Positions 7,975 through 16,280 are shown, numbered from the stretch's first letter. The stretch is 64,000 bases of DNA from Planctomycetaceae bacterium (GCA_020638955.1 JACKHO010000009.1:1-64000), one strand, 5' to 3'. Notes: generated by a model from the letters alone, not told the origin. Made by a program: numbers and translations.

Positions 7975-9466
7975 GAAATGCTCCAGGATGAGTGGTGAGT
8001 AACGATTGGTAGGCAGAGACATTGGTTTTCCCGACTCGGACCTGCTTCAAATGTGGACGCCCATCCAGGCAGAACAGATCAATGGCAGGTTCCTGCTGGT
8101 ATTCCAGAATCAGTCGAATGGCATCAGCACTGCTCGCTCCAATTTCCAGTGCGTGCTGGACTGCGGACTTCAGCGTCGCAAGAGAATGCCGCTCCAGCAG
8201 CCTGAGGATTTTGATGAACTCCTTGGTTCCCAGACCGTCGAGTTCTGCTTCCAGTCGTCTTCGCAGAATGCCAAAGCAGACCGGGAGTTCCCACTCTTCG
8301 AATGGCCTGGCAAAATCGAACCCGCCTGGTTTGCGTTCCAGAAGCCCCAGATAGTGCAGCGGATCAAAGAAGAATTGCTGCTTGTGCCAACAGCGGGCAT
8401 GCGAAGCGATGAGTTCATCACCACAGGAAATGCGAACCTCGCTCACCGTGGCAACCACCGTCAACGACCGATATGCATACTGCGTCGGTACCGAATAGCT
8501 GTTCCGGTCAAAGCGAATGAGCGACAGGGAATTCGCATGCACGGTCTGCAGTCGTTTCGCCTCGAACTGCTCGCTGGGAATCGGTCTGAGAACCTGTTGT
8601 TCTTTGATGAGTAATTCACGCTTGGAGCCAGACTTACCGCGCAGCGTTCGTTCCAGGTCGGCTTTGCATAACGCGGCAAGCTGTGCGTTGAGCTGTTCCA
8701 GATCGTTGATCTGAGGGACAGGCACCAGGAAAGAACGGCGTGCAAAGTCGAGCAGTCGTTCCACATGGCCCTTCTCATTGGGACGCCGCACCAGACAGAA
8801 ATGATCTTCGTAGAGGAAGTGACTCTTCAGCCGCAGGAACTCTTTGGTCACTTCGCGTTCGCGGTTCCCTACGATCTTGGCCACCGCCACTTTACTGTTG
8901 TCGTAACTGATGCGGGTCGGCACACCACCAAAGAACTCAAAGGCTCGGACGTGGCCTTCGAGGAACGACTCAGTGCACTCCCTCGGAAATGCCTGAACAA
9001 AGATGGCATCCGAGTACGGCAGCGTCATCACAAAGAGAGCCACCTTCGTTAGTTCACCGTTGAGCCAGACATCGGCAAAACCGAAGTCCACCTGCGCCTC
9101 GCCCGGCGGATGCGCCAGCGGAAAGAACACTTCTTTGCTACGCTGCTTCAGGTTCCGGACGGCTTGGTTGACCAGCGTGATTCCGCCGTCATAGCCGTGT
9201 TCATCACGCAGTCGCTCGAAAATCCGCTGCGATGTATGCCGCTGCTTACGATGAACCTGCTTGTCCGCATCGAGAATCTGTTCGATGATCGGAACAAACG
9301 GATCAATCTTGGAACCCCGAGGCTTCGTTCTTCGATATCCCGGCGGCTCAGTGTGCGAGAGAATCTTCTGCAACGTCTCCCAGTGAATGTCATATTCACG
9401 GCACGCCGCGCGCTTACTGATCTCACCCGTCAACACACGACGACGAATCTCTGCCCACTTCTGCAT
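7895..9466 (-). CDS. istA: IS21 transposase IstA
   Basis: DDE transposase with an N-terminal helix-turn-helix region (MQKWAEIRRRVLTGEISKRAACREYDIHWET). The catalytic core shows QVDFGFADVW, SYDNSKVAVAKI and NEKGHVERLL, carrying the two Asp and one Glu. The ATG at 9466 is chosen because it starts the conserved region; a TTG at 9544 would add 26 residues. The 3' end overlaps the start of istB by about 80 bp, longer than usual, suggesting a slightly altered C-terminus after YQSLL. The gene is otherwise full length. Confidence 0.88.
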   Translation of the reverse strand: MQKWAEIRRRVLTGEISKRAACREYDIHWETLQKILSHTEPPGYRRTKPRGSKIDPFVPIIEQILDADKQVHRKQRHTSQRIFERLRDEHGYDGGITLVNQAVRNLKQRSKEVFFPLAHPPGEAQVDFGFADVWLNGELTKVALFVMTLPYSDAIFVQAFPRECTESFLEGHVRAFEFFGGVPTRISYDNSKVAVAKIVGNREREVTKEFLRLKSHFLYEDHFCLVRRPNEKGHVERLLDFARRSFLVPVPQINDLEQLNAQLAALCKADLERTLRGKSGSKRELLIKEQQVLRPIPSEQFEAKRLQTVHANSLSLIRFDRNSYSVPTQYAYRSLTVVATVSEVRISCGDELIASHARCWHKQQFFFDPLHYLGLLERKPGGFDFARPFEEWELPVCFGILRRRLEAELDGLGTKEFIKILRLLERHSLATLKSAVQHALEIGASSADAIRLILEYQQEPAIDLFCLDGRPHLKQVRVGKTNVSAYQSLLTTHPGAFHEEDRNEKSGAAEASSQSPAYAHATR

Positions 9467-9585
9467 ATCAGTGAACACCCGTCCCTCGCTGTCGGAAATT
9501 TCAAACGGTTGGTGAAAACCAACAGTCTGAACATCTGACAACAAGTGATCATCTGGGCGCTACACTTTTACTCCGTCACACCCAC

Positions 9586-9621
9586 CCCACCCAGCGCTAC
9601 GTTTTCTGACCGGCGTCTACA
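9586..9621. repeat. IS21 terminal inverted repeat (right)
   Basis: Reverse complement of the left end, finishing with CCGGCGTCTACA. The DUF927 gene stop codon lies only 12 bp beyond it. Confidence 0.88.
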
Positions 9622-9633
9622 CCCAAGACGACT

Positions 9634-12012
9634 CTAAGTTATTGGTGGCGCAAAAGTTGATTGAGTTCCCTCGGAGTTCCCCAACGGTTCGCATTCTGGC
9701 TCTGAAATCAAGACATCGCACCCGTCCATGATTTGATCAATTACTCTCCATTCGATGGCAATCGCTTGGTACTTTGCTCCGTCAATCGAAACCTTGAGAG
9801 TTGTCCTCGCATCGTTTGACTGGAGCCATCCGTTTTCTTGCCAGTGGCGTCGTACCGCCTCGGGTGGAAACCCCCTGCTTCTTAGAGTGTCGTCTAGGAT
9901 ATGTGGAAGCACTGCAAGGCATTCAGGGCGGTCAGCGCCTCGCACTCTCCATGCACCTAGCCAACCTCCATGCGGGGTTCCCTGAAGGCTACCTGGTCCG
10001 CGCTTGAAGTGGTGTGACTGACTACGCGCCCAGTCGATAAAGAACCGCATGGCCGTCAATCCTTGATCGGCTTCGTCGGTACCAGCGGTAATCTCGCTCC
10101 AAAGTTCTGCGATCGTGTTCTGGTATTGAAACGGCAGCGGGATCGCAGCATGGACCAAGTGCCCCGCCAATTCCAGAACGGCGAAGTAAGACGCCATCCG
10201 GTTAGCGACGTCGTTTGTTCCTGCGAGTTGTCTGTACCACCGCCGTGCTTGCGCGTACGACTCTCTCCATTCAGGCCAGTGCCCCTGATTGTCGACGAGG
10301 AACTGCACGAAGCGGGGACCCGCGTGGCCATAGTTTTCGCTAATCAGATCTCGCAAGTCGATAACACCCTGTGCCGGATTGCCGTGACCATCAAACGGAC
10401 TTCCCCACAGCCCGAGGACGCGCGCTCGCCTCCCACCAGCGCGTGTGAAACTTGTAATCGGTTCTTCTCCGCTGCTGATCAGGATCGTACGTATGCTTCG
10501 AGTCGCAGCGAGTCCTCGGACCGATCCCCGACCACGTCCGCCGCCGTTGGCAATTCGGTACACAGTATCGACGACCTGACTCGTATCCTTGGCCACTTTC
10601 GTATCGTCGACGATGGTTGGAATGCCGTTGTAGACGGACGCAGCGCGTTCGATGAAGACTGGGGTCGTGTCCCAACTTCGCATAACTGGATGATGATCAC
10701 CCGCGTGGAGGACGGGGTTGCCCCAAACCGAAGCAGCGAGCATCTGTGCGGTCGTCTTTCCAACCGACGTCCGCCCGTCGAGGCTGACCACGAAATTAGG
10801 AGCATTCACGACATGCAGCAGCGGTGTTGCGAGTGACGCGTAGAATGTCATCAGGACACGAGCACAAGGCTGAATGATCGCAATAGCTTCCAACCACCGA
10901 ATGAAGTCTCCGTGCGAATGGACGCCGGCCGCGACACGTTCATCACCCTCGTCGTCTCCCAGGAAGGAAAGTTGTGAGGCCGTCTGCTCGTCGTCTGGAG
11001 TTTGGTTCCGTGTGATCGGTTGATGACCGCAAAGAAAAACATGGCCTCCATCCGTCGCAAACCACCCCATGCGATTCGCGATTCGTGAACATGGGAGGAT
11101 GTTGAGATTCTCCCGTTCAAAGTCGTTTAGATACCCGATGATGACTGTCGCGTTGTTCGAGGTGACCGGCAACCCCTTGGTCGCGAGCTTGACAATTGCC
11201 GCTATGTTGGAAATCTGTTCACGTTCGCAAATATGTGACAGCCACTCACCCCGACGTTCCCACATCAACTCAACTGAATGATTTTGGCTCTCGATGTTCT
11301 GGTATACCCGAGAAATCAGCAGGCGGCATGGAATAGAGAATCCACCATCTGTTGACTCAATACCGTTCTCGGTCAAGCTCCATGCACTTGGAACTCGGAG
11401 AGGAACGGAGCAGGGTACAGTCTCCCAAATGTCAAGAACCAGCCTTGCCCCCTCGCCTACATGGCTTGCCAAAAGCTGTCGCCGAATCCGAAGGGCCTGG
11501 TCGGCGAAATGCGATGCTCGCAAGCCGGTGTTTCCCCGACGGCGCAGTTGTTCAACGATGTCACTGCATCGGATTCGGATGCCTGAGTCACTCTCCGTGA
11601 TCGCCGCGATCTCGACCAGAAGATCGGTCACCCGCGTGATCATGGGTGCCCCCTGTTGCTCCAGCAGTAGCAGACCAGCTTGGAATAGGTTTGGTGACTG
11701 TCCACCGGGACTGAAGCTCACCAGAGCACTGCGGCTCTGCTGCGTGAGCAGAGATAATTGCTGAAGCACGGCAATACGACTTTCCTGATCAATGCCAAGG
11801 ATTGCGCTTGCGTCAATCATGCAGTGTGAAGCGGTCGATGCTTGCGCTTGAAGTCCTGCGACGTACTCCTGTGATCTGATTTGAGCGAGCGTTAACTCGA
11901 TTTGTTGGCCGTCGATTTGAAACGTAATCGTTGGTGGGCCATCGAGGTCGATGCTGCGGTATTCGCGAAGATGAATGCTGTTACAGCCATGTGAATTTGG
12001 TATACTTGTCAT
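9634..12012 (-). CDS. DUF927 primase/helicase-like P-loop ATPase of an integrated element
   Basis: A 792-residue protein starting at the ATG at 12012, which has a purine-rich AGAGAAGAA upstream; the frame is open further to 12138. The Walker A motif is in VVSLDGRTSVGKTTAQMLAASVWG, the characteristic GxTSxGKTT form of the DUF927 superfamily, and IPTIVDDTKVAKDT downstream fits Walker B. DUF927 proteins are replication-type ATPases of phages, plasmids and integrated elements, often behind a primase domain. Here the N-terminal half is of no type I recognise (no clear Toprim or zinc finger). It probably lies in one operon with the resolvase-like gene upstream and ends 12 bp before the IS21 boundary. 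Confidence 0.75.
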   Translation of the reverse strand: MTSIPNSHGCNSIHLREYRSIDLDGPPTITFQIDGQQIELTLAQIRSQEYVAGLQAQASTASHCMIDASAILGIDQESRIAVLQQLSLLTQQSRSALVSFSPGGQSPNLFQAGLLLLEQQGAPMITRVTDLLVEIAAITESDSGIRIRCSDIVEQLRRRGNTGLRASHFADQALRIRRQLLASHVGEGARLVLDIWETVPCSVPLRVPSAWSLTENGIESTDGGFSIPCRLLISRVYQNIESQNHSVELMWERRGEWLSHICEREQISNIAAIVKLATKGLPVTSNNATVIIGYLNDFERENLNILPCSRIANRMGWFATDGGHVFLCGHQPITRNQTPDDEQTASQLSFLGDDEGDERVAAGVHSHGDFIRWLEAIAIIQPCARVLMTFYASLATPLLHVVNAPNFVVSLDGRTSVGKTTAQMLAASVWGNPVLHAGDHHPVMRSWDTTPVFIERAASVYNGIPTIVDDTKVAKDTSQVVDTVYRIANGGGRGRGSVRGLAATRSIRTILISSGEEPITSFTRAGGRRARVLGLWGSPFDGHGNPAQGVIDLRDLISENYGHAGPRFVQFLVDNQGHWPEWRESYAQARRWYRQLAGTNDVANRMASYFAVLELAGHLVHAAIPLPFQYQNTIAELWSEITAGTDEADQGLTAMRFFIDWARSQSHHFKRGPGSLQGTPHGGWLGAWRVRGADRPECLAVLPHILDDTLRSRGFPPEAVRRHWQENGWLQSNDARTTLKVSIDGAKYQAIAIEWRVIDQIMDGCDVLISEPECEPLGNSEGTQSTFAPPIT

Positions 12013-12143
12013 TGGTTCTTCTCTGGAATCTATCGGTTTCTGGAGTGGTTCAGCCAAATAACGGCTCGGCGGGTGTGGTCCGTCGAGCCGTTCTCTTTTT
12101 GTTTGTAGAAATCGTCCTGTGATACAAGAAGTCGTCATTGAGG

Positions 12144-12569
12144 TTACTGCGGGTATTCCTCACAGATGATGGACACGCCCTTCGCTTCGAGTTGGTTGAT
12201 CAGTAACCAGCGACTATCGATGGATTGCGTGATCTGCTCGACTGACCGGATGACGATGCAGTTTATGCGGCCGTCTTCAATGTCCTTCAAAAGTCGGGCG
12301 AGTTCGGGAGGTAAGGTCGCGGAAGCGGTTCGCAGCACATCTCCATAATGGCCTGCAATAATCCAGCGTGCCTCAACTTGCTCGTTTCTCAATTTGACGA
12401 GCCGTTCGAGTCGCTTGTGTTGGCTACCGACTTGTCGCTTGGTCGGTCTGCAGGCATACAATCCGCAGTTCATCGTGCGAAGCCCTGAATCCCCTGGACA
12501 GATTGCCTCCAAGGACACAAAGTCGTCGATCAGTCCTTCTGGAACATCATTCTTTCTAAACGTAGTCAA
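12144..12569 (-). CDS. Minimal serine-recombinase-like protein lacking the catalytic serine
   Basis: A TTG at 12569 follows AAGGAG with 6-nt spacing and gives 141 residues; an upstream GTG at 12617 has no such site. From residue ~32 the protein follows the resolvase N-terminal fold: MNCGLYACRPTKRQVGSQHKRL aligns with the usual ALYARVSTxxQ segment, then PPELARLLKDIEDGRINCIV and the hydrophobic IRSVEQIT align with the ldRl region. The position of the nucleophilic Ser is occupied by Pro (A-C-R-P-T), and there is no C-terminal DNA-binding domain. Recombinase activity is therefore unlikely; a structural or regulatory role is inference. Confidence 0.6.
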   Translation of the reverse strand: MTTFRKNDVPEGLIDDFVSLEAICPGDSGLRTMNCGLYACRPTKRQVGSQHKRLERLVKLRNEQVEARWIIAGHYGDVLRTASATLPPELARLLKDIEDGRINCIVIRSVEQITQSIDSRWLLINQLEAKGVSIICEEYPQ

Positions 12570-12657
12570 TGTTTTCTCCTTAAAGAAAAGTGGGAGTGGA
12601 ATGTGCGCTGCTCGCACGAGTTAGCGAGAGTACAGAACCATTTCGCACAACCGAGAT

Positions 12658-12966
12658 CTACCACCCGGAATCCTGGAGTGATTGATCCGCGTCTTTGTGC
12701 GATTGCCGCTTAGATGCCGGTGGTACGCAGGCGTCAGTTCCTTCAGCGTGCGCGGTCAGACGCCCTGTGAATCGGGCAAACGCCTCATGGCTGGTGTGCC
12801 AGGCGCCTCCGACTTTGACAGCTTCAAGCCGGATACCATTCAGGCCACGACTCCGCCAACGGTGAATTGTCGCCACGTGAACTGGGCGGTCGCCGCGACG
12901 GTGCGGGAGTGAACGAGCTAGCTCAGTGAACGTGATGAGTGTCTCATCATTGACGTCGATAGGCAT
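12658..12966 (-). CDS. DUF1580 family small HTH-like protein
   Basis: A 102-residue protein matching the planctomycete DUF1580 pattern: TFTELARSLPHRRGDRPVHVATIHRWRSRGLNGIRLEAVKVGGAWHTSHEAFARF. The central part looks like a MerR/excisionase-type winged helix with a wing reading KVGGAWHTS. Such proteins are common beside integrases in planctomycete genomes and may act as excisionase or repressor; this is inference. The ATG at 12966 has a GAGGA ribosome site that lies inside an 11-bp inverted repeat (12971-13016), suggesting translational control. Confidence 0.78.
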   Translation of the reverse strand: MPIDVNDETLITFTELARSLPHRRGDRPVHVATIHRWRSRGLNGIRLEAVKVGGAWHTSHEAFARFTGRLTAHAEGTDACVPPASKRQSHKDADQSLQDSGW

Positions 12967-12970
12967 AAGA

Positions 12971-13016
12971 AATCCTCGCAGTGGTTGACGTTGGTTGGCG
13001 TCTGACTGCGAGGATT
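12971..13016 (-). promoter_or_regulatory. 5'-UTR hairpin covering the DUF1580 ribosome-binding site
   Basis: AATCCTCGCAG at 12971-12981 and CTGCGAGGATT at 13006-13016 are perfect 11-bp complements separated by 24 nt. In the minus-strand mRNA the GAGGA Shine-Dalgarno of the DUF1580 gene (ATG at 12966) is in the 3' arm, so the folded RNA would hide it. Confidence 0.6.
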
Positions 13017-13061
13017 GTTGGATAGAAAGATTTCGTCAGGATTACAGTTCGTTCATCGAAG

Positions 13062-13100
13062 TGATTTTCCTGGAAAATCATTGAAAATCATTGAAAATCA
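13062..13100. repeat. Iteron-like triple repeat with palindrome
   Basis: GAAAATCA occurs three times with exact 10-bp period (13073-13080, 13083-13090, 13093-13100). The first copy also forms a perfect 9-1-9 palindrome, TGATTTTCC-T-GGAAAATCA (13062-13080). It sits in the 140-bp gap between the 444-residue gene and the DUF1580 gene and could be an operator or a replication/excision protein site. Confidence 0.6.
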
Positions 13101-13106
13101 GACAGG

Positions 13107-14441
13107 TCACGAATCTGACTTCTTGATTCGCCATCGAAGGTCCTTCAGTTTACCTTCACTGATGATAGTGAACCCAAGTTTGGAAATCTCCGCTTTGGCT
13201 TTGTTTATTCGATTGCTAATACCACTGCGGCTTTGGGGGGCGTCATGACCGCTGAAGTCACGCCAAAGATCTTCCAAATCGCGTTTGAACGTCGGACGCT
13301 GCCCACGATTTGCCAAGACCTCCAGAATCCCAAAAGTTAGACTGGAATTCACCGTGATGGTACGACCGGTCTCAGAGTTTTCAATGCTCATTTCACGTTC
13401 ACGGAAAACGAGGCCAAAGCAACTCGCGGACACAGACTCGCTAGTCGCGACTTCCGAGACAGGGAAATGCGAGGTAACAGAATTAGTTGAAGCATCTACT
13501 GCTGCCTGTCCACTTTCATGATCAGAAAGCACTTGATTTGCCAATTCTGAATATGAATCTATGACTGCATGGTCGATGGCATCGACCAAGCCGCATATTG
13601 CCGTTCGTTCATTCGTACATGCAGCTTCAACCAGCAAAGATTGAGACCTAGCGACGGCTTCACTCATGCCACACCCCCGTGCGCGAATGACAAACTCGTC
13701 CCACCAAGCCTCGTCAGGATGTGACGAAACCAGCGGCTGCCGAGGTAGTCTCCACGGTGTAGATCGGCTGGGTGCCGACGCGCGGGTTTCAGAACCTGAT
13801 GCACCCCATGGATCGTATTCGCTTTCGACTTCTAAGTTTGGCCGAGCAGAAATCCGGTGACCTGTTTGTGGCTCCGCGATCAACTCCTGAAACGCCGGAG
13901 TTGGGTGGAGAAGTCGATCAACCAACTCGCCCAGACGCAAAAACTCCAGTTTCCGCGAGTCAAGATGTGACCAAATGTATCGATTCAGATCACCGACTAT
14001 TTCATCAACCACGTTCGAGAGATACCGACAGTTGTTCGCGACGATTATCGCGAGAGACGGGGGATCCTCTTCGGCTTCCCAGAAGATCCGGTCCGATTCG
14101 ATTTGTGCATTCAGACTATGGAGCAAATCGTGATGCTGAAGAGTTCCGAACTTCGTCTTCCAATCGATCTCAGCATAACTCACTAGTTGCTCGAACTCGT
14201 GCCGTTGCCGCTCATCACTGAGGATGCCCCGCGCTACTAGTGACAAAGACCGCCACGGGATCGACTCACTTGATAGCTCTGACGAGTCAGAGTTAGACCT
14301 CACATTACTTCCGATTAACCAGAGCATTTGAGTGTGGTGTCGGATTTGATTCGTAAGCCTTCCGCATCGGTAAGCAGCCAATTCGGGAGTGCGTACCCAT
14401 CGGGCGCATTGTTCCGCGCCTTCAATTATCTGTTCACTCAT
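13107..14441 (-). CDS. Unknown 444-residue protein of the tRNA-Arg element
   Basis: I do not recognise this protein. The ATG at 14441 is preceded by GAGG; a GTG three codons earlier is the alternative. It is soluble and acidic, with no signal peptide or membrane segments. Residues ~210-245 are a low-complexity Ser/Arg/Pro linker (SGSETRASAPSRSTPWRLPRQP). The last ~75 residues (LTFGILEVLANRGQRPTFKRDLEDLW, then SGISNRINKAKAEISKLGFTIISE) resemble a winged-helix DNA-binding domain like those of response-regulator-type effectors. A DNA-binding regulator of the element is a reasonable guess, no more. It lies between the integrase and DUF1580 genes on the same strand. Confidence 0.55.
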   Translation of the reverse strand: MSEQIIEGAEQCARWVRTPELAAYRCGRLTNQIRHHTQMLWLIGSNVRSNSDSSELSSESIPWRSLSLVARGILSDERQRHEFEQLVSYAEIDWKTKFGTLQHHDLLHSLNAQIESDRIFWEAEEDPPSLAIIVANNCRYLSNVVDEIVGDLNRYIWSHLDSRKLEFLRLGELVDRLLHPTPAFQELIAEPQTGHRISARPNLEVESEYDPWGASGSETRASAPSRSTPWRLPRQPLVSSHPDEAWWDEFVIRARGCGMSEAVARSQSLLVEAACTNERTAICGLVDAIDHAVIDSYSELANQVLSDHESGQAAVDASTNSVTSHFPVSEVATSESVSASCFGLVFREREMSIENSETGRTITVNSSLTFGILEVLANRGQRPTFKRDLEDLWRDFSGHDAPQSRSGISNRINKAKAEISKLGFTIISEGKLKDLRWRIKKSDS

Positions 14442-14469
14442 CGTTTGCACCTCAGAACTAGGTGCCCGA

Positions 14470-14505
14470 CCATCTGGTCCGGGGAGTTACTCCTGGACCA
14501 GATGG
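14470..14505. repeat. Strong inverted repeat between integrase and unknown gene
   Basis: CCATCTGGTCC (14470-14480) pairs with GGACCAGATGG (14495-14505), and an inner GGAGT-T-ACTCC (14483-14493) extends the stem to about 16 bp with small bulges. Neither strand has a T-run after it, so it is not a standard terminator; an operator, recombination site or attenuator are possibilities. Confidence 0.65.
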
Positions 14506-14589
14506 CCGAGTCGCTGATGATCAGTCAGCTCACCATTGCTTCGTTCAACTTGATGTTATTGTGGACGACTTTGTTCAAATTTGAAATTG

Positions 14590-15813
14590 TTACCCCGTCT
14601 TTCGGGCCACCTCGACGGCCAGTTTAAGATTCCTTTCGGCATAGACCTTGGTCACATCAGCATGGGCATGTCCCAAGCTAACGGATGCAGCCTCGATGCC
14701 ATAGAGCTCGTTGACCTCAGTTGCGCGAGAGTGCCGCAGCTGCAATGGGAACCAATCGGGAATCGGACTGAGCCCCTCTTTTTCGCGAAACTTATTGACT
14801 TTGCGGATGCCGTACTTGATCGCGCGTCGGTAAGAATCGGTGTCGTAGTGATCGCGTTTCGCTCGCTTCGGCTGCGTCTTCGGCTTACGACGACGTTGGG
14901 AAGGTGTCATCGGCGTCCTTCTTGCGGCCCTACGAGCGGCGCTCAGGTGCTTTGCTGTCTCCTTGGGACTGAACACAAACTCTTCAGCATTGAGACCGAT
15001 AAACGGTTCAATCAGTTTCTGCCCGTTCGGCCCAATCGGAATGAGTCGGTCATGACCTCGCCACGAATTCTTGTGCTCCGATGGTGCATAGATCCAGACA
15101 TCACGAGTCATGTCCAGATCGCAGGCCCGCATCATCACGACTTCACATGGACGCATTCCCGTCAGCCGCTGCAACTAAATCATCGCAGCAACAGGCGGGG
15201 CCACGTAGGGTAGGACGGCGTCAACAAACTCGTCAGGCACCGGTTGTACAGGTTTGGCCTCACGGGCATTGGTGCGACCGCGCTTCAGCCCAGCGACAGC
15301 TCGAAGTCCCTCCATTACAGATGGTGGAACAAGCTCCTCCGCGACGGACCATTTGAAGAAACGACGAATACGATTTATCCGATTATTGATCACGCCTCGG
15401 GAAAGTCCGTCATCAATCATCTTCTGTCGGACGGCCTGCAACTTGAGCGGACCAAAATCGCAAGCTGGTGTGTCACCATAGAGCTCACGGACCGGTTTAA
15501 GGGCGATCCGCATTTCAACAAACTCTTTGTTCGGTTCGCCATTCTTGGTGTAGTACCCGATCGCGAAATCGCGGTATTTCACCATTACCTCAGAAACGGT
15601 CATGATCGTCCTGGATGGTGTGGGCAAGGACTTTGGTTTCTCCCTGGCTGCCTTCTTCTGAAACCGCCACTCTGCAATGAGTCTGGCATAGGCCGCATGG
15701 CTCTCATCTGAGCCATATGCACCCAGATAGTGGTCTCGTCCACCGATGCGGACAACTGCCCGTCCAGAGGCCTTGTGATGGCTGTACGAGGGAACTTTTG
15801 ACTTGCGTGGCAT
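14590..15813 (-). pseudogene. Tyrosine site-specific integrase interrupted by one in-frame TAG
   Basis: The ATG at 15813 (GGAG upstream) opens a frame that reads YLGAYGSDESHAAYARLIAEW, then the core-binding domain GVINNRINRIRRFFKWSVAEELV, up to PPVAAMI. There a TAG at 15175-15177 intervenes, and the same frame continues LQRLTGMRPCEVVMMRACDLD. The catalytic residues are all present: Arg in TGMRPCEV, LRHSRATEV (H-x-x-R), GHAHADVTKVYAER with the Tyr. In relatives the position reads MIQLQxLTGMRPGE, so a CAG to TAG change is the simplest explanation. Total length would be 407 residues, normal for the family. Either a recent nonsense mutation or a suppressed amber. Confidence 0.85.
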
Positions 15814-15832
15814 GACGCGGCTCCATTCTGTG

Positions 15833-15866
15833 CTCAGTTTCTCCGTAAAATTACGGAGGAAAATGA
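15833..15866. promoter_or_regulatory. Palindrome upstream of the integrase start
   Basis: CTCCGTAA-AA-TTACGGAG (15841-15858) is a perfect 8-2-8 palindrome, extended imperfectly to CTCAGTTT on one side and AAAATGAG on the other. It lies 28 bp upstream of the integrase ATG, between gene and tRNA, and may bind the integrase regulator or be an arm site. Confidence 0.45.
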
Positions 15867-15936
15867 GTCAAAAGACCGCTCTGCCTGTCCCTTGGCAGGT
15901 ACGCCAAACCTGGCGTTCGTAAAGAGTTAGGGTAAT

Positions 15937-16010
15937 TACCCCCGACAGGATTCGAACCTGTGACCTTCGGTTTAGGAAACCGATGCTCTATCCTGCTGAG
16001 CTACGAGGGC
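15937..16010 (-). tRNA. tRNA-Arg (anticodon CCT)
   Basis: The minus strand folds as a standard tRNA. The acceptor GCCCTCG pairs with CGGGGGT (with wobbles), the D arm is GCTCAGCAGGATAGAGC, the anticodon stem-loop TCGGT-TTCCTAA-ACCGA shows anticodon CCT, and the T arm is ACAGG-TTCGAAT-CCTGT. CCA is not encoded. Its 3' end faces the integrase gene 124 bp away, the usual geometry of a tRNA attachment site. Confidence 0.95.
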
Positions 16011-16230
16011 GCGGGAACTGCTTCAGAAAACATCACTGATGCTTCCCAAGGGAACAGCGGTCGCCGAAACAAACAATCATCTGTAATTGTGGAGCAGGTA
16101 CCGACAGGCAACTCTTTCCGCTAAGTACAGATGATCCGGCGGAAGTATCTCGCAGTTGCGGTCGTTCTGCAAGTTGCCGGCGAGCGGCTTCTGTGCGGTC
16201 GATTTCCTTACGACAGCGACAAGCCAGTTG

Positions 16231-16280
16231 CCAAAAACGAAAGAAACGCTGGCCGCATTCTCAATACAGCCAGCGTTTCT
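16231..16280 (-). terminator. Rho-independent terminator of the autotransporter-like gene
   Basis: AGAAACGCTGGC (16242-16253) and GCCAGCGTTTCT (16269-16280) form a perfect 12-bp stem with a 15-nt loop. On the minus strand it is followed by TTCGTTTTT, 21 bp past the stop codon at 16302. Confidence 0.85.

Larger units (their letters stand above)
7073..9621 (-). mobile_element. IS21-family insertion sequence, no target duplication
   Basis: The element is bounded by inverted repeats of about 36 bp (7073-7108 and 9586-9621) starting TGTAGACGCCGGT and differing at one position. It carries istA and istB on the minus strand in the usual order with overlapping ends. The left end has a second internal copy of AAAACGTAGCGCTGG (about 7111-7126), as expected for IS21 multiple end sites. 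Flanking bases (TCAAC on the left, CCCAA on the right) do not form a duplication, and the flanks belong to unrelated genes. This indicates a deletion or recombination after insertion. Confidence 0.9.

Noticed and set aside
15892..15918. ACGCCA-AACC-TGGCGT hairpin downstream of tRNA-Arg
   Set aside because: Only a 6-bp stem without a T-run; too weak to call a terminator.
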